Source: Butyrivibrio sp. XPD2006 (GTDB taxonomy: Bacteria; Bacillota; Clostridia; Lachnospirales; Lachnospiraceae). From it: a stretch of 64,000 bases of DNA. Position numbers and translations under genes: made by a program. Shown here in pieces: positions 9,165 to 19,386 of this stretch (position 1 is the first letter of the stretch; each line of letters begins with the position of its first letter). The notes beneath the pieces are model-generated. The model saw only the letters and a program-made list of their open reading frames with translations. It was not told where the DNA came from and did not search any database. The DNA is taken from positions 1-64,000 of the forward strand of contig NZ_ATVT01000003.1 of NCBI RefSeq assembly GCF_000420865.1, written 5' to 3'.

Positions 9165-9419
9165 GTGGAAAGAAATTTAAGAAAAACGCGTGTTGGTAAA
9201 GTAACAAGCGATAAGATGGATAAGACCATCACAGTTTCCATTGAGGACCATGTTAAGCACCCTCTTTACAAGAAGATCGTAAAGAGAACCTATAAGCTTA
9301 AAGCTCATGACGAGAACAACGAGTGCCGTATTGGTGACACAGTTAAGGTCATGGAGACAAAGCCAATCTCCAAGGATAAGAGATGGAGACTTGTATCCAT
9401 TATTGAACGTGCAAAGTAA
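9165..9419 (+). CDS. rpsQ: 30S ribosomal protein S17
   Basis: 84 residues. GTG 9165 ([13 protein letters not shown]) is chosen over TTG 9159 because AAAAGGAG is too close to the TTG but properly spaced for the GTG. The OB fold includes [15 protein letters not shown] and [11 protein letters not shown] segments. It is an early 16S binder. Confidence 0.95.
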   Translation: MERNLRKTRVGKVTSDKMDKTITVSIEDHVKHPLYKKIVKRTYKLKAHDENNECRIGDTVKVMETKPISKDKRWRLVSIIERAK

Positions 9420-9440
9420 TTCGAAAAAAGGAGAAATATC

Positions 9441-9809
9441 ATGATTCAGCAGGAAAGTAGACTTAGAGTCGCTGATAACACAGGTGCTAAAGAGCTTCTT
9501 ACAATCCGTGTTATGGGTGGATCTACAAGAAGATATGCGAGAATCGGCGACACAATCGTAGCTTCTGTTAAAGAAGCAACACCCGGTGGAGTTGTAAAGA
9601 AGGGTGATGTTGTAAAGGCTGTTGTCGTTCGTACTGTTAAAGAGACACGTCGTAAGGACGGTTCCTACATCAGATTTGATGAGAACGCTGCTGTTGTTAT
9701 CAATGAAGATGGTACGCCTAAGGGAACACGTATTTTTGGACCAGTAGCTAGAGAGCTTCGTGAGAAGAAGTTCATGAAGATTCTTTCTCTTGCTCCTGAA
9801 GTATTATAA
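9441..9809 (+). CDS. rplN: 50S ribosomal protein L14
   Basis: 122 residues, the invariant length. Start [19 protein letters not shown], end [16 protein letters not shown]. It forms an intersubunit bridge and is where the RsfS silencing factor binds. Confidence 0.98.
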   Translation: MIQQESRLRVADNTGAKELLTIRVMGGSTRRYARIGDTIVASVKEATPGGVVKKGDVVKAVVVRTVKETRRKDGSYIRFDENAAVVINEDGTPKGTRIFGPVARELREKKFMKILSLAPEVL

Positions 9810-9821
9810 GGAGGCGCCTAG

Positions 9822-10151
9822 ATGTCAACAAGTAAGATCAAGAAGGGCGATACTGTAAGAGTTATCGCTGGAAAAGAGCTCGGCAAGGAAGGCAAGGTTC
9901 TTTCTGTTGATGCTAAGAACGGAAGGGTAGTCGTTGAGGGCCTTAACAAGGCTACAATACACGAGAAGCCTTCAGCAAAGAATCCTAATGGCGGAGTGGT
10001 TGAGAGAGAAGCTGCTCTTGATATCTCAAACGTTGTTTATCTTCATAAGGGACAGCCTACCAAGATCGGATTCAAGGTTGAGAAGGACGAGAATGGTAAG
10101 GTTGTAAAGAAGAACCGTGTTGCTAAGAAGACTGGCGACATTATCGACTAA
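9822..10151 (+). CDS. rplX: 50S ribosomal protein L24
   Basis: 109 residues. The N-terminal KOW motif (KKGDTVRVIAGKELGKEGKV) and the basic C-terminus are typical. An initiator of 50S assembly. AAGGAGG is just upstream. Confidence 0.97.
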   Translation: MSTSKIKKGDTVRVIAGKELGKEGKVLSVDAKNGRVVVEGLNKATIHEKPSAKNPNGGVVEREAALDISNVVYLHKGQPTKIGFKVEKDENGKVVKKNRVAKKTGDIID

Positions 10152-10173
10152 TAGGGAAAGGAGGTAAATTACG

Positions 10174-10713
10174 TTGAGTAGATATAAGGATTTATACAAG
10201 AATGAGATCGTTGATGCTATGACAAAGAAGTTCGGTTACAAGAATGTAATGGAAGTTCCGAAGCTCGACAAGATCGTTATCAATATGGGTGTTGGAGAAG
10301 CAAAGGAGAATGCTAAGCTTCTTGAGAACGCTGCAAATGATATGACTATTATTTCAGGTCAGAAGCCTGTTATCACAAAGGCTAAGAAGTCAATCGCTAA
10401 CTTTAAGTTAAGAGAGGGTATGCCTATCGGATGCAAGGTAACTCTTCGTGGTGACAAGATGTACGATTTCCTTGATCGTCTCGTAAACCTTGCACTTCCT
10501 CGTGTACGTGACTTCAGAGGAATCAATCCTAACTCTTTCGACGGAAGAGGTAACTATGCACTTGGTATCAAGGAGCAGCTTATCTTCCCTGAGATCGAGT
10601 ATGACAAGATTGATAAGACAAGAGGTATGGATATCATTTTCACAACAACTGCTAAGACAGACGAAGAGGCCAGAGAGCTTCTTACACTGTTCAATATGCC
10701 TTTTGCAAAGTAA
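10174..10713 (+). CDS. rplE: 50S ribosomal protein L5
   Basis: 179 residues. TTG start after AAAGGAGG. The [20 protein letters not shown] and [19 protein letters not shown] segments are diagnostic. L5 binds 5S rRNA and touches S13. Confidence 0.97.
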   Translation: MSRYKDLYKNEIVDAMTKKFGYKNVMEVPKLDKIVINMGVGEAKENAKLLENAANDMTIISGQKPVITKAKKSIANFKLREGMPIGCKVTLRGDKMYDFLDRLVNLALPRVRDFRGINPNSFDGRGNYALGIKEQLIFPEIEYDKIDKTRGMDIIFTTTAKTDEEARELLTLFNMPFAK

Positions 10714-10735
10714 TTAAGGAGGGAAATAAGACACA

Positions 10736-10921
10736 ATGGCTAAATTATCCATGAAGTTGAAACAGCAGATGAAACCAAAGTTCTCTACACGTGCTTATAA
10801 CCGTTGTAAGATCTGCGGTCGTCCTCATGCTTATCTCAGAAAGTACGGAATCTGCAGAATTTGCTTCCGTGAGCTTGCATATAAGGGCGAGATTCCCGGT
10901 GTTCGTAAGGCATCTTGGTAA
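10736..10921 (+). CDS. rpsN: 30S ribosomal protein S14, zinc-binding type
   Basis: 61 residues, the short S14 form of Gram-positive bacteria. CKIC and CRIC form the two CxxC halves of a zinc ribbon (residues ~27-43). A zinc-independent paralogue is not in the window. Confidence 0.97.
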   Translation: MAKLSMKLKQQMKPKFSTRAYNRCKICGRPHAYLRKYGICRICFRELAYKGEIPGVRKASW

Positions 10922-10943
10922 TCTGCGAGAGCAGAATTAACTC

Positions 10944-10965
10944 GTGACCCTGGGATGGGGGTCAC
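10944..10965 (+). ncRNA. hairpin in the rpsN-rpsH spacer
   Basis: GTGACCC/GGGTCAC (10944-10950 with 10959-10965), eight-base loop. The 170-nt spacer 10922-11091 is unusually long for the inside of the spc operon and holds no gene. It may be a regulatory RNA segment for rpsH; this is inference. Confidence 0.4.
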
Positions 10966-11091
10966 ATGTATTAAAAAATTAGTATTACTCTAAGAAATGA
11001 GAAACACATAAGCGCGCATTGCGGCTTCGTGTCTCTGCTCAATTCGGGGAGTAGTAAGGCGAAGCAAAAATAATTAAGGAGGCAATTTAAA

Positions 11092-11493
11092 ATGGCAATG
11101 AACGATCCTATTGCAGATATGCTTACAAGAATCCGTAACGCAAATACTGCAAAGCATGACACTGTTGATGTTCCTTCTTCAAAGATGAAGCTTGCAATTG
11201 CAAACATTCTTCTTGAGGAGGGTTATATTAAGAAGCTTGACGTTGTTGAAGATGGCGCTTTCAAGAATCTTCACATCACTCTTAAGTACGGTGCTGACAG
11301 AAACGATAAGGTTATCACAGGTCTTAAGAGAATCTCAAAGCCTGGTCTTCGTGTATACGCAGGCAAGGATGAGCTTCCCAGAGTATTAGGTGGTCTTGGT
11401 ATTGCAATTATTTCTACAAACCAGGGCGTTGTAACTGATAAAAAGGCAAGAGAGCTCCAGGTTGGTGGCGAAGTTCTTGCATTCATTTGGTAA
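11092..11493 (+). CDS. rpsH: 30S ribosomal protein S8
   Basis: 133 residues. Start [22 protein letters not shown], end with the conserved [20 protein letters not shown] segment. A central 16S binder that represses the spc operon in E. coli. AAGGAGG is upstream. Confidence 0.98.
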   Translation: MAMNDPIADMLTRIRNANTAKHDTVDVPSSKMKLAIANILLEEGYIKKLDVVEDGAFKNLHITLKYGADRNDKVITGLKRISKPGLRVYAGKDELPRVLGGLGIAIISTNQGVVTDKKARELQVGGEVLAFIW

Positions 11494-11508
11494 ATTGGAG
11501 GTACGGGC

Positions 11509-12048
11509 ATGTCACGAATTGGAAAAATGCCAATCGCAGTTCCTGCTGGTGTAACAGTAGAAGTTGCAGAAAATAATAAGGTGACTGTAAAGGGACCTAA
11601 GGGAACCCTTACAAGAGTATTCCCTGCAGAGATTTCTTTTGAGCAGGAGAATGGACAGATCGAGGTTAAGAGACCAGACGATCAGAAGAAGACTAGAGCA
11701 TTACATGGTCTTTCAAGAAGCCTTCTCAACAACATGGTTGTTGGTGTAACAGATGGTTTCGAGAAGAAGCTTGAGGTTAACGGTGTAGGTTACAGAGCTG
11801 CTAAGAATGGTAAGACACTCTCTCTGACACTTGGTTATTCACACCCTGTAGAGCTTGTTGATCCTGAAGGAGTTGAGACAGTTGTAGAGGGACAGACAAT
11901 CACAGTTAAGGGAATTGACAAAGAGGCGGTTGGCCAGCACGCTGCAATCATCAGAGAAAAGAGAGCTCCAGAGCCATATAAGGGCAAGGGTATCAAGTAT
12001 GCTGATGAGGTTATCAGACGTAAAGTTGGTAAGACCGGTAAGAAATAA
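11509..12048 (+). CDS. rplF: 50S ribosomal protein L6
   Basis: 179 residues. Start [15 protein letters not shown]; two L6 repeats; conserved [13 protein letters not shown] near the C-terminus. It lies near the factor-binding site. Confidence 0.98.
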   Translation: MSRIGKMPIAVPAGVTVEVAENNKVTVKGPKGTLTRVFPAEISFEQENGQIEVKRPDDQKKTRALHGLSRSLLNNMVVGVTDGFEKKLEVNGVGYRAAKNGKTLSLTLGYSHPVELVDPEGVETVVEGQTITVKGIDKEAVGQHAAIIREKRAPEPYKGKGIKYADEVIRRKVGKTGKK

Positions 12049-12067
12049 TTAAGAAGGAGAGTGCACA

Positions 12068-12436
12068 ATGGTTAGTAAGGAATCAAGATCAAAAATTCGT
12101 GCTAAAAAGCACATGAGAATCCGTAATCGTTTCAGCGGCAGTGCTGAGAGACCTAGACTCGCAGTATTCAGAAGCAATAACCACGTATATGCTCAGGTTA
12201 TTGATGACGTAAATGGCACAACACTTGTATCTGCTTCTACTACTGAGAAGGATATCAAGGCTGAGCTCAAGAATACAGACGACATCGAAGCAGCAACAAA
12301 GATCGGAGATGTTGTAGCAAAGAGAGCATTAGAGAAGGGTATCAAAGCCGTAGTTTTTGATAGAGGCGGTTATATCTATCATGGTAAGGTTAAGGCTCTT
12401 GCTGATGCAGCCAGAGAAGCTGGCCTTGAATTCTAA
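12068..12436 (+). CDS. rplR: 50S ribosomal protein L18
   Basis: 122 residues. [19 protein letters not shown] and the C-terminal [22 protein letters not shown] are diagnostic. It binds 5S rRNA with L5. Confidence 0.97.
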   Translation: MVSKESRSKIRAKKHMRIRNRFSGSAERPRLAVFRSNNHVYAQVIDDVNGTTLVSASTTEKDIKAELKNTDDIEAATKIGDVVAKRALEKGIKAVVFDRGGYIYHGKVKALADAAREAGLEF

Positions 12437-12454
12437 GAAGGGAGAAGTTTACAA

Positions 12455-12964
12455 ATGAAGCGTAATATCGTTGATGCAAGTCAGCTCGAATTAACAGATA
12501 AAGTTGTAACCATCAAGCGTGTTACAAAGGTTGTTAAAGGTGGACGTAACATGAAGTTCACAGCCCTTGTAGTTGTTGGTGACAACAACGGACACGTTGG
12601 TGTTGGTCTGGGTAAGTCAACAGAAATCCCGGATGCTATCCGTAAGGGTAAGGAAGATGCTACTAAGAACCTTATTACTGTTCCTCTTGATGAGAACAAC
12701 AGTATCACACATGATTTCATCGGTAAGTTCGGCTCAGCTGAAGTTTTACTGAAGAGATCACCTGAAGGTACCGGTATCATCGCTGGTGGTCCTGCTCGTT
12801 CTGTATGTGAGCTTGCAGGTATCAGAAACATCAGAACAAAGTCACTTGGTTCAAATAACAAGCAGAACGTTGTATATGCTACAATCAATGGTCTTGCTCA
12901 GTTAAAGACACCTGAAGAGGTAGCAGCAAAGCGCGGTAAGTCTGTAGCAGAAGTTACTGCATAA
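12455..12964 (+). CDS. rpsE: 30S ribosomal protein S5
   Basis: 169 residues. The N-terminal dsRBD-like domain contains [18 protein letters not shown]; the C-terminal half has [19 protein letters not shown]. It contributes to decoding accuracy and mRNA unwinding. Confidence 0.98.
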   Translation: MKRNIVDASQLELTDKVVTIKRVTKVVKGGRNMKFTALVVVGDNNGHVGVGLGKSTEIPDAIRKGKEDATKNLITVPLDENNSITHDFIGKFGSAEVLLKRSPEGTGIIAGGPARSVCELAGIRNIRTKSLGSNNKQNVVYATINGLAQLKTPEEVAAKRGKSVAEVTA

Positions 12965-12979
12965 TAGGAGGAAAAATCA

Positions 12980-13168
12980 ATGGCAAGCGAGAAGAAACTT
13001 AAGATCACATTGGTTAAGTCCACAATTGGCGCTGTACCTAAGCAGGTAGCAACAGTAAAATCAATGGGATTCAAGAAGCTTAACAGCAGTGTTGAGCTGC
13101 CTGACAACTCTGCAACAAGAGGTCAGATCCAGCAGATCAGACACCTTGTTAAGGTTGAAGAAATCTAA
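12980..13168 (+). CDS. rpmD: 50S ribosomal protein L30
   Basis: 62 residues. KITLVKSTIGAVPKQVATVKS and the NSATRGQIQQIRHLVKVEE end are typical. It lies between S5 and L15 as in other spc operons. Confidence 0.96.
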   Translation: MASEKKLKITLVKSTIGAVPKQVATVKSMGFKKLNSSVELPDNSATRGQIQQIRHLVKVEEI

Positions 13169-13184
13169 TTAACATTACAATCAT

Positions 13185-13245
13185 CCGAAACCGTTTTACG
13201 ATAGCGCGAGTGGCCTTTGGCTGCGTATAGCGCTTGGGGTTTCGG
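13185..13245 (+). ncRNA. structured RNA element before rplO
   Basis: Outer stem CCGAAACC/GGTTTCGG (13185-13192 with 13238-13245) encloses a second stem AGCGC/GCGCT (13203-13207 with 13230-13234). No T run follows, so it is not a terminator. Its position just before the rplO ribosome binding site suggests a protein-binding or processing element. Confidence 0.5.
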
Positions 13246-13265
13246 CAATAATAAGGAGGAATATC

Positions 13266-13706
13266 ATGGAATTATCCAACTTAAGACCCGCTGAGGGTTC
13301 TGTTCAGAGCGATAATTTTAGAAGAGGCCGTGGACATGGTTCAGGAAACGGTAAGACAGCCGGTAAGGGACACAAGGGTCAGAAGGCTCGTTCTGGAGCA
13401 CCAAGACCTGGTTTCGAAGGTGGTCAGATGCCTCTGTTCAGAAGACTTCCTAAGAGAGGCTTCAAGAATATCAATCATAAGAATATCGTTGGAATCAACG
13501 TTTGTGCTCTTGACGTATTTGAAGATGGTGCAGTTGTAGATGTACAGGCACTCAAGGATCAGGGTATAATCAAGAAAGAGCTTGATGGAGTTAAGATCCT
13601 TGGAAACGGCGAGATTACTAAGAAGCTTACGGTTAAGGCTAATGCTTTCAGTGCAGCAGCTAAGGAGAAGATCGAGGCACTTGGTGGAACAACAGAGGTG
13701 ATCTAA
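13266..13706 (+). CDS. rplO: 50S ribosomal protein L15
   Basis: 146 residues. The N-terminal glycine- and arginine-rich arm ([19 protein letters not shown]) threads into 23S rRNA. The stop overlaps the secY start (TAATG). Confidence 0.97.
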   Translation: MELSNLRPAEGSVQSDNFRRGRGHGSGNGKTAGKGHKGQKARSGAPRPGFEGGQMPLFRRLPKRGFKNINHKNIVGINVCALDVFEDGAVVDVQALKDQGIIKKELDGVKILGNGEITKKLTVKANAFSAAAKEKIEALGGTTEVI

Positions 13707-15025
13707 TGTTTAAATCCCTAATGAATGCATTAAAGGTCAAAGAAATAAGAATGAAGATTCTTTTTACTTTCTTAATGCTCTGCGTAATCAGACTCGGATC
13801 AGCTATTCCCGTACCGGGAATGAACACAGCTGTTTTCCGTAACTGGTTTTCCGGACTTACAGAGAGTGATGCTTTTGGCTTTATGGATCGATTCACCGGT
13901 GGATCATTTGAGAACATGTCAATTCTGGCACTCAATATCACACCGTACATCACATCTTCCATTATCATTCAGCTTCTCACAATTGCAATTCCCAAGTTTG
14001 AGGAATGGCAGAGAGACGGCGAGGATGGAAGAAAGAAACTTACAGCGCTTACAAGATACATCACTATCGCATTAGCGCTTATCGAGTCCATCGCAATGGC
14101 AATCGGTTTCTACAGAAACACAGGATTCCTCACAGAGCAGAATCCTTTCATCGTAGTTCAGATTGTAGCAGCTCTTACAGCTGGTAGTGCATTCCTGATG
14201 TGGGTTGGTGAGAGAATCACCGAGAATGGGGTTGGAAACGGAATTTCTATTGTCCTGACTATTAACATTCTTTCAAGAATGCCGTCAGACATCAGCTCAT
14301 TATTTGAGCAGTTCGTAAGTGGAAAGCCTATTGCTAGGGGAGTGGTTTCAGCAGTTATTATTTTAGCTGTTATAGTTGCAATGGTAGTACTTGTAGTTCT
14401 TCTTAACGGTGCTGAGCGCAGGATTCCTGTACAGTATGCTAAGAAGATTCAGGGAAGAAAGAGCTACGGTGGTCAGCGTTCAGAGATTCCTCTGAAGGTC
14501 AACACTGCAGGTGTTATGCCTATCATCTTTGCTATGTCACTCTTCCAGTTCCCAATCATCATCAGCCAGCTGGCTGGTTATCAGGGATCAGGTGCTTGGG
14601 GTAAGGTTCTTGCCTACCTCAACCAGAGTAACTGGTGCAATCCAAACCATTGGAATTATTCAATTGGACTTTTAGTTTACATTTTATTACTTATCTTCTT
14701 CGCGTATTTCTATACATCAATTACCTTCAATCCTATTGAGATTGCAGATAATATGAAGAAGCAGGGCGGATTTATACCCGGAATCAGACCCGGTAAGCCT
14801 ACAAGTGATTACCTTACAGGTATCCTCAACTACATCATTTTCATTGGAGCATGTGGACTGACAATTATCGGTGTACTTCCAATCTTCTTTAATGGTGTAT
14901 TTGGCGCAAGTGTTTCATTCGGAGGAACATCACTTATCATCGTAGTAAGTGTTATCCTTGAGACAATCAAGCAGATTGAATCACAGATGCTTGTTCGTAA
15001 TTACAAAGGTTTCCTGGAAGATTAA
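13706..15025 (+). CDS. secY: preprotein translocase subunit SecY
   Basis: 439 residues, ten predicted membrane segments, starting with the amphipathic N-terminus and first segment around residues 15-35. The plug-region GGSFENMSI, the NGISIVLTINI segment and the cytoplasmic loop with NPIEIADNMKKQGGFIPGIRPG are family hallmarks. It forms the SecYEG protein-conducting channel in the cytoplasmic membrane. It is translationally coupled to rplO. Confidence 0.98.
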   Translation: MFKSLMNALKVKEIRMKILFTFLMLCVIRLGSAIPVPGMNTAVFRNWFSGLTESDAFGFMDRFTGGSFENMSILALNITPYITSSIIIQLLTIAIPKFEEWQRDGEDGRKKLTALTRYITIALALIESIAMAIGFYRNTGFLTEQNPFIVVQIVAALTAGSAFLMWVGERITENGVGNGISIVLTINILSRMPSDISSLFEQFVSGKPIARGVVSAVIILAVIVAMVVLVVLLNGAERRIPVQYAKKIQGRKSYGGQRSEIPLKVNTAGVMPIIFAMSLFQFPIIISQLAGYQGSGAWGKVLAYLNQSNWCNPNHWNYSIGLLVYILLLIFFAYFYTSITFNPIEIADNMKKQGGFIPGIRPGKPTSDYLTGILNYIIFIGACGLTIIGVLPIFFNGVFGASVSFGGTSLIIVVSVILETIKQIESQMLVRNYKGFLED

Positions 15026-15039
15026 GCTATGATACAATA

Positions 15040-15096
15040 ATAAGAGGCGTCAGGGTCTGCGCTTTGCAGATCTTGAAACCTCTTATCTTAATTTTT
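15040..15096 (+). ncRNA. two-stem hairpin between secY and adk
   Basis: Outer stem ATAAGAGG/CCTCTTAT (15040-15047 with 15079-15086) around an inner stem TCTGC/GCAGA (15056-15060 with 15066-15070), then CTTAATTTTT. It may be a leaky terminator or attenuator that lowers read-through into adk. Confidence 0.5.
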
Positions 15097-15113
15097 GAGA
15101 AGGGTGAATGAGT

Positions 15114-15758
15114 ATGAAAATTATTATGTTAGGTGCACCTGGTGCAGGAAAAGGAACACAGGCTAAGATGATCGCGGAGAAGTTTAATATTCCGCACATC
15201 TCTACAGGAGATATCTTCAGAGCCAACATTAAGAACGGTACAGAACTTGGCAAAAAGGCCAAGGAGTTTATGGACAAGGGACAGCTCGTACCTGATGAGC
15301 TTACTGTTGAGATTCTTCTTGACAGAGTAGCTGCTGATGATTGCAAGAACGGATATGTTCTTGACGGATTCCCACGTACCATCCCACAGGCAGATGTTCT
15401 TGATAAAGAGCTTACCAAGCTCGGCGACAAGGTTGATTTCGCAATCAATGTAGATGTTCCGGATGAGAACATTGTTCGCAGAATGTCAGGAAGAAGAGCA
15501 TGCCTTAAGTGTGGCGCAACCTATCATATTGAGCACATTCCTCCAAAGCAGGAAGGAATCTGTGATAAATGTGGAAGCGAGCTTGTTCAGAGAGACGATG
15601 ATAAGCCTGAGACAGTACAGAACAGATTATCAGTTTATCATGAGCAGACTCAGCCTCTTATTGACTACTACAACAAGAAGAACATCTTGAAGTCAGTAGA
15701 CGGAACAAAAGACATGCAGGAAGTTTTCAGTGATATTGTTAATATCTTAAACGCATAA
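15114..15758 (+). CDS. adk: adenylate kinase
   Basis: 214 residues. Interconverts ATP + AMP and 2 ADP. The P-loop [10 protein letters not shown] is at residues 7-16. The LID domain (~125-165) has CLKC and CDKC, so it is the zinc-containing form of Gram-positive bacteria. ATG 15114 is preferred to ATG 15108: AAGGGTG at 15100-15106 is too close to the first one. Confidence 0.97.
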   Translation: MKIIMLGAPGAGKGTQAKMIAEKFNIPHISTGDIFRANIKNGTELGKKAKEFMDKGQLVPDELTVEILLDRVAADDCKNGYVLDGFPRTIPQADVLDKELTKLGDKVDFAINVDVPDENIVRRMSGRRACLKCGATYHIEHIPPKQEGICDKCGSELVQRDDDKPETVQNRLSVYHEQTQPLIDYYNKKNILKSVDGTKDMQEVFSDIVNILNA

Positions 15759-15762
15759 GAAT

Positions 15763-16515
15763 ATGGCTATTACGATCAAAACTGATGAAGAAATAGAACT
15801 TATGCGACAGTCGGGGCATCTTTTAGCAAAAGTTCATGATGAACTGCATGCTGCTCTAAGACCCGGAATCTCTACCTTTGAGCTGGATGAGATCGGCGAG
15901 AAGGCTATCCGTGCACTTGGTGGAATACCAAACTGCAAGAACTATGAGGGATTTCCTGCCTCTGTTTGCATATCTGTGAATGACGAAGTCGTTCACGGAA
16001 TACCAAGTAAAGATAGGATCCTTGTTGAAGGTGACATTGTCACCTTCGACACGGGACTTATATATAAAGGCTTTCATTCTGACGCAGCAAGGACATGGGG
16101 CGTCGGCAAGATCAGTGACGAAGCACAGGATCTTATTGATGTGGCCAGGGACAGCTTTTTTGAAGGCATCAAAAAAGCCAGAGCAGGGCACAGACTGCAT
16201 GAAATATCAAGGGCAGTTGATGATTATGTGACCGGTCACGGATATGGCGTTGTCAGAGAGCTTACGGGACATGGAATAGGCAAGAGCCTGCATGAAGACC
16301 CGATAGTACCAAACTACAAAAAGTTTTGGCCGGGACCTAAGCTTAAAAAAGGCATGACCATATGTGTCGAACCCATGATTACTCTCGGAGAGAGATATGT
16401 AGGCTGGTTGGATGACGAATGGACAGTAGTTACCGTTGATGGTAAGCTGTCTGCCCATTATGAGAATACAATAGCCATCACGGATGGTGAACCAGAGATA
16501 CTGACTATCATTTGA
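15763..16515 (+). CDS. map: type I methionine aminopeptidase
   Basis: 250 residues. Removes the N-terminal methionine from new proteins. The pita-bread metal ligands are visible: D in VTFDTG, D in HSDAARTW, H in [13 protein letters not shown] in CVEPM and E in YENTIAI. It starts four bases after adk without a clear Shine-Dalgarno, so translation may be coupled to adk. Confidence 0.96.
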   Translation: MAITIKTDEEIELMRQSGHLLAKVHDELHAALRPGISTFELDEIGEKAIRALGGIPNCKNYEGFPASVCISVNDEVVHGIPSKDRILVEGDIVTFDTGLIYKGFHSDAARTWGVGKISDEAQDLIDVARDSFFEGIKKARAGHRLHEISRAVDDYVTGHGYGVVRELTGHGIGKSLHEDPIVPNYKKFWPGPKLKKGMTICVEPMITLGERYVGWLDDEWTVVTVDGKLSAHYENTIAITDGEPEILTII

Positions 16516-16540
16516 CAGTAAGGATTTAAGGAGGAAAAAG

Positions 16541-16759
16541 ATGTCAAAGGCTGATGTAATTGAAATTGAAGGTAAGGTTATTGAGAAGCTGCCCAACACA
16601 ATGTTCCAGGTTGAGCTCGAGAACGGACACGTTGTTCTTGCTCATATCAGCGGCAAGCTCAGACAGAACTTCATCAGAATTCTCCCGGGTGATAAGGTAA
16701 CACTTGAGCTTTCACCTTATGATCTTACAAAGGGCAGAATCATTTGGAGAGATAAATAA
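16541..16759 (+). CDS. infA: translation initiation factor IF-1
   Basis: 72 residues, single S1-like OB fold: [19 protein letters not shown], then [19 protein letters not shown] and LTKGRIIWR. It binds the 30S A site. AAGGAGG precedes it. It is the last gene of the first ribosomal block; rpmJ, its usual neighbour, is 2.8 kb downstream. Confidence 0.97.
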   Translation: MSKADVIEIEGKVIEKLPNTMFQVELENGHVVLAHISGKLRQNFIRILPGDKVTLELSPYDLTKGRIIWRDK

Positions 16760-16774
16760 TAACATATCGATAAT

Positions 16775-16804
16775 TTGTGGTAAAATATATTCATAACTGA
16801 TAAT
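16775..16804 (+). promoter_or_regulatory. promoter of the diguanylate cyclase
   Basis: TTGTGG (16775-16780), 18-bp spacer, GATAAT (16799-16804), in AT-rich sequence 33 bases before the start. Confidence 0.5.
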
Positions 16805-16836
16805 TATATTTGCAGAATCTCATTTGAGAGGGTGCT

Positions 16837-17922
16837 ATGCTTGAAAAGATATATCAAAGTTATGATGATAATAATTACTATATAGATATGAACAAGAAAA
16901 GGTTAGCAGGTGAAAACGCCTATACTGTAGGCGGCATGCTGACTTTTTTTATTGCCTTAAGTGTTATATTCACTACTTTCGCTATTGCAGTTGGAAATGG
17001 AATTCCGCATCATGCAGGATTTTTGCCTGCAATAGGTGTACTTGTCATTCTGTTTTTTATTAACAGGTTTGTTGCCGGTAAAGAACTCAGTTTTGGAGTG
17101 GTACGAATCTATGCCCTTTTTGTCTATACACTTGTCATTGTTGCCTTTTCCTTTGCGGATATATATATTTATCAGAAGTCCAGAGCGGTATTTTTCCCGG
17201 TGGCAATAGTTCTTTTGTCTGCCCTTTATATGGATTATTTCTGGGTAATGTGTCTGTATAAAGTGGTAATGGGTATAGTATTCATCTTGATGGATTCGTA
17301 TTTTAAGAGCGAAACTCTTTTTATCAATGATATTACTGTAACCGCATTATCGGTGCTTGCATCTATGTTCTGCTTTTCAGCTATCATACACAGTTCACTG
17401 TCGAGACACGAGGATAGTGCACAGCTGGTTAAAAAGAGTCAGACAGACCTTCTTACAGGTCTTTTAAACAAGGTATCATTTGAGGAGGAAAGCAGGAACT
17501 ATCTTGGCAGACGTGTACTGGGAGCCAGGTGTATGCTGTTCATATTTGACCTGGATGATTTCAAGAATGTCAATGACAAGTATGGCCACCAGACAGGAGA
17601 TAAAACCTTAAAGCTCTTCTCGGAAATTCTTAAGGGGTATTTTCACCCGGATGATGTGATCGGAAGAGTGGGCGGTGATGAGTTTATGGTTCTGGTACTT
17701 GGCGAGATGCCGGACGGCTTTGTCGACAGGCGATGCCGAAGTATTATTCATGAATTCAGAACCACAGAAATAGACGATGCAAGAGGATTTACCTGCAGTA
17801 TCGGAATAGTGGAAGATACACAGGGACATACATTTGATGAGCTTTACAAAGCAGCTGATGCAGCCCTTTATAAAGCCAAGCAGGGCGGTAAAGCAAAATA
17901 TATTCTGGAAGAATGCAAATAA
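16837..17922 (+). CDS. membrane-bound diguanylate cyclase (GGDEF)
   Basis: 361 residues. Residues ~30-185 hold about six hydrophobic segments with no known extracellular sensor domain. The GGDEF domain spans ~195-358, with TDLLTGLLNK at its start, DLDDFKNVND for metal binding and an intact GRVGGDEF signature (GGDEF at 269-273), so it should make c-di-GMP from two GTP. The position of the product-inhibition I-site (RxxD, five residues before) reads HPDD, so feedback inhibition there is doubtful. The gene has its own promoter and terminator. Confidence 0.9.
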   Translation: MLEKIYQSYDDNNYYIDMNKKRLAGENAYTVGGMLTFFIALSVIFTTFAIAVGNGIPHHAGFLPAIGVLVILFFINRFVAGKELSFGVVRIYALFVYTLVIVAFSFADIYIYQKSRAVFFPVAIVLLSALYMDYFWVMCLYKVVMGIVFILMDSYFKSETLFINDITVTALSVLASMFCFSAIIHSSLSRHEDSAQLVKKSQTDLLTGLLNKVSFEEESRNYLGRRVLGARCMLFIFDLDDFKNVNDKYGHQTGDKTLKLFSEILKGYFHPDDVIGRVGGDEFMVLVLGEMPDGFVDRRCRSIIHEFRTTEIDDARGFTCSIGIVEDTQGHTFDELYKAADAALYKAKQGGKAKYILEECK

Positions 17923-17926
17923 TTTT

Positions 17927-17954
17927 ACCGGGGTGATTAACACCCCGGTTTTTT
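17927..17954 (+). terminator. intrinsic terminator after the cyclase
   Basis: ACCGGGGTG/CACCCCGGT stem (17927-17935 with 17941-17949), loop ATTAA, six T. Confidence 0.95.
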
Positions 17955-18006
17955 GTGCTATACTGATGAATTGAAGGGTCTACACAATTTCAGATTGGAG
18001 GAGAAT

Positions 18007-19386
18007 ATGGGAGAAAAAAGACAGGCTATTTATGATGCCACAACACTGGGGAAACCTAAAATGGCGATACTTGGACTACAGCACATGTTTGCTATGTTCG
18101 GCGCCACAATTCTAGTTCCTATTTTGGTCAACGGTTACTTTAACGGCGAGGGACTATCGGTTCAGGTCACACTATTCTTTGCAGGACTTGGAACACTTCT
18201 GTTTCATCTTTGTTCTAAATTCAAGGTTCCGGCTTTTCTGGGATCATCATTCGCATTTCTCGGCGGCTTTGCCACAGTAGCAAATCTTAATACCGGAAAA
18301 TACGCTAACATGACTTATGGGGAGAAACTTCCATATGCATGCGGAGGTATTGTAGTTGCAGGACTTCTTTATCTTGTTCTTGCGCTTATCTTTAAGCTGG
18401 TAGGGGTTAAGAAGGTTATGCATTTCCTTCCTCCTGTCGTAACGGGCCCGATCATCATCTGTATCGGACTTTCACTTGCGCCATCTGCGATTTCTAATGC
18501 ATCGGCCAATTGGATTCTGGCTATCATAGCATTTCTGGTTGTAATTTTCTTTAATATATGGGGCAAAGGAATGTGGAAGATCATTCCTATCCTTATGGGC
18601 GTTGTTATCTCTTATGTTGTTGCAGTAATATTCCAGGCTCTTGGTATGACAAATGCTGACGGCTCCGCAATTATTGATTATGCACCTATAGCTACGGCTG
18701 CATGGGTCGGAGTTCCCAAATTTGTAATTGCCAAATTTGATGTTACAGCAATTCTTGTAATGGCTCCTATCGCAATTGCAACCATGATGGAGCATGTTGG
18801 AGATATCTCAGCTATTTCCGCAACAACTTCAAACAACTTCATCGAAGATCCCGGTCTTAACAGGACACTGCTCGGTGACGGACTTGCAACTGCTCTTGCA
18901 GGATTGTTCGGAGGCCCTGCAAATACAACATACGGTGAGAATACAGGAGTCCTTGAGCTCTCCAAAGTATACGATCCCAAGGTAGTACGAATTGCAGCTG
19001 TTTATGCAATAATCGTCAGTTTCATTCCTAAGATTGCTGATGTAATAGGTACAATGCCTACAGCTATCATCGGCGGAATAAGCTTTGTGTTATACGGAAT
19101 GATCTCTGCAATCGGTGTAAGGAATGTAGTTGAGAACAAGGTTGACTTTACAAAATCTAGAAACCTGATAGTCGCTGCGGTTATTCTTGTATCCGGACTC
19201 GGATTTACAGACGGAATTACATTTACAGTCGGAAGCACATCAATAACACTTACTTCACTGGCAATTGCAGCACTGCTCGGAATTATTTTAAATGCAATTC
19301 TTCCCGGAAATGATTACAATTTCGGAGAGAATTATAAGGGCGATATCAACAGAGGCGTTAGTTTCAACAATATAGAAGAAGAGTAA
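18007..19386 (+). CDS. uracil/xanthine permease family transporter (NCS2)
   Basis: 459 residues, about 12-14 membrane segments. The N-terminal LGLQHMFAMFGATILVPILV is the NCS2 hallmark, and GLFGGPANTTYGENTGV is the substrate-region motif near residues 300-316. The QH and the glutamate around MMEHVGD fit UraA/PyrP-type proton-coupled uracil uptake; xanthine cannot be excluded. ATG 18007 follows GGAGGAG; the frame extends upstream to 17953 but without a binding site. No purine riboswitch or PyrR site is visible in the 50-nt leader. A TATACT near 17960 may be its -10. Confidence 0.9.
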   Translation: MGEKRQAIYDATTLGKPKMAILGLQHMFAMFGATILVPILVNGYFNGEGLSVQVTLFFAGLGTLLFHLCSKFKVPAFLGSSFAFLGGFATVANLNTGKYANMTYGEKLPYACGGIVVAGLLYLVLALIFKLVGVKKVMHFLPPVVTGPIIICIGLSLAPSAISNASANWILAIIAFLVVIFFNIWGKGMWKIIPILMGVVISYVVAVIFQALGMTNADGSAIIDYAPIATAAWVGVPKFVIAKFDVTAILVMAPIAIATMMEHVGDISAISATTSNNFIEDPGLNRTLLGDGLATALAGLFGGPANTTYGENTGVLELSKVYDPKVVRIAAVYAIIVSFIPKIADVIGTMPTAIIGGISFVLYGMISAIGVRNVVENKVDFTKSRNLIVAAVILVSGLGFTDGITFTVGSTSITLTSLAIAALLGIILNAILPGNDYNFGENYKGDINRGVSFNNIEEE

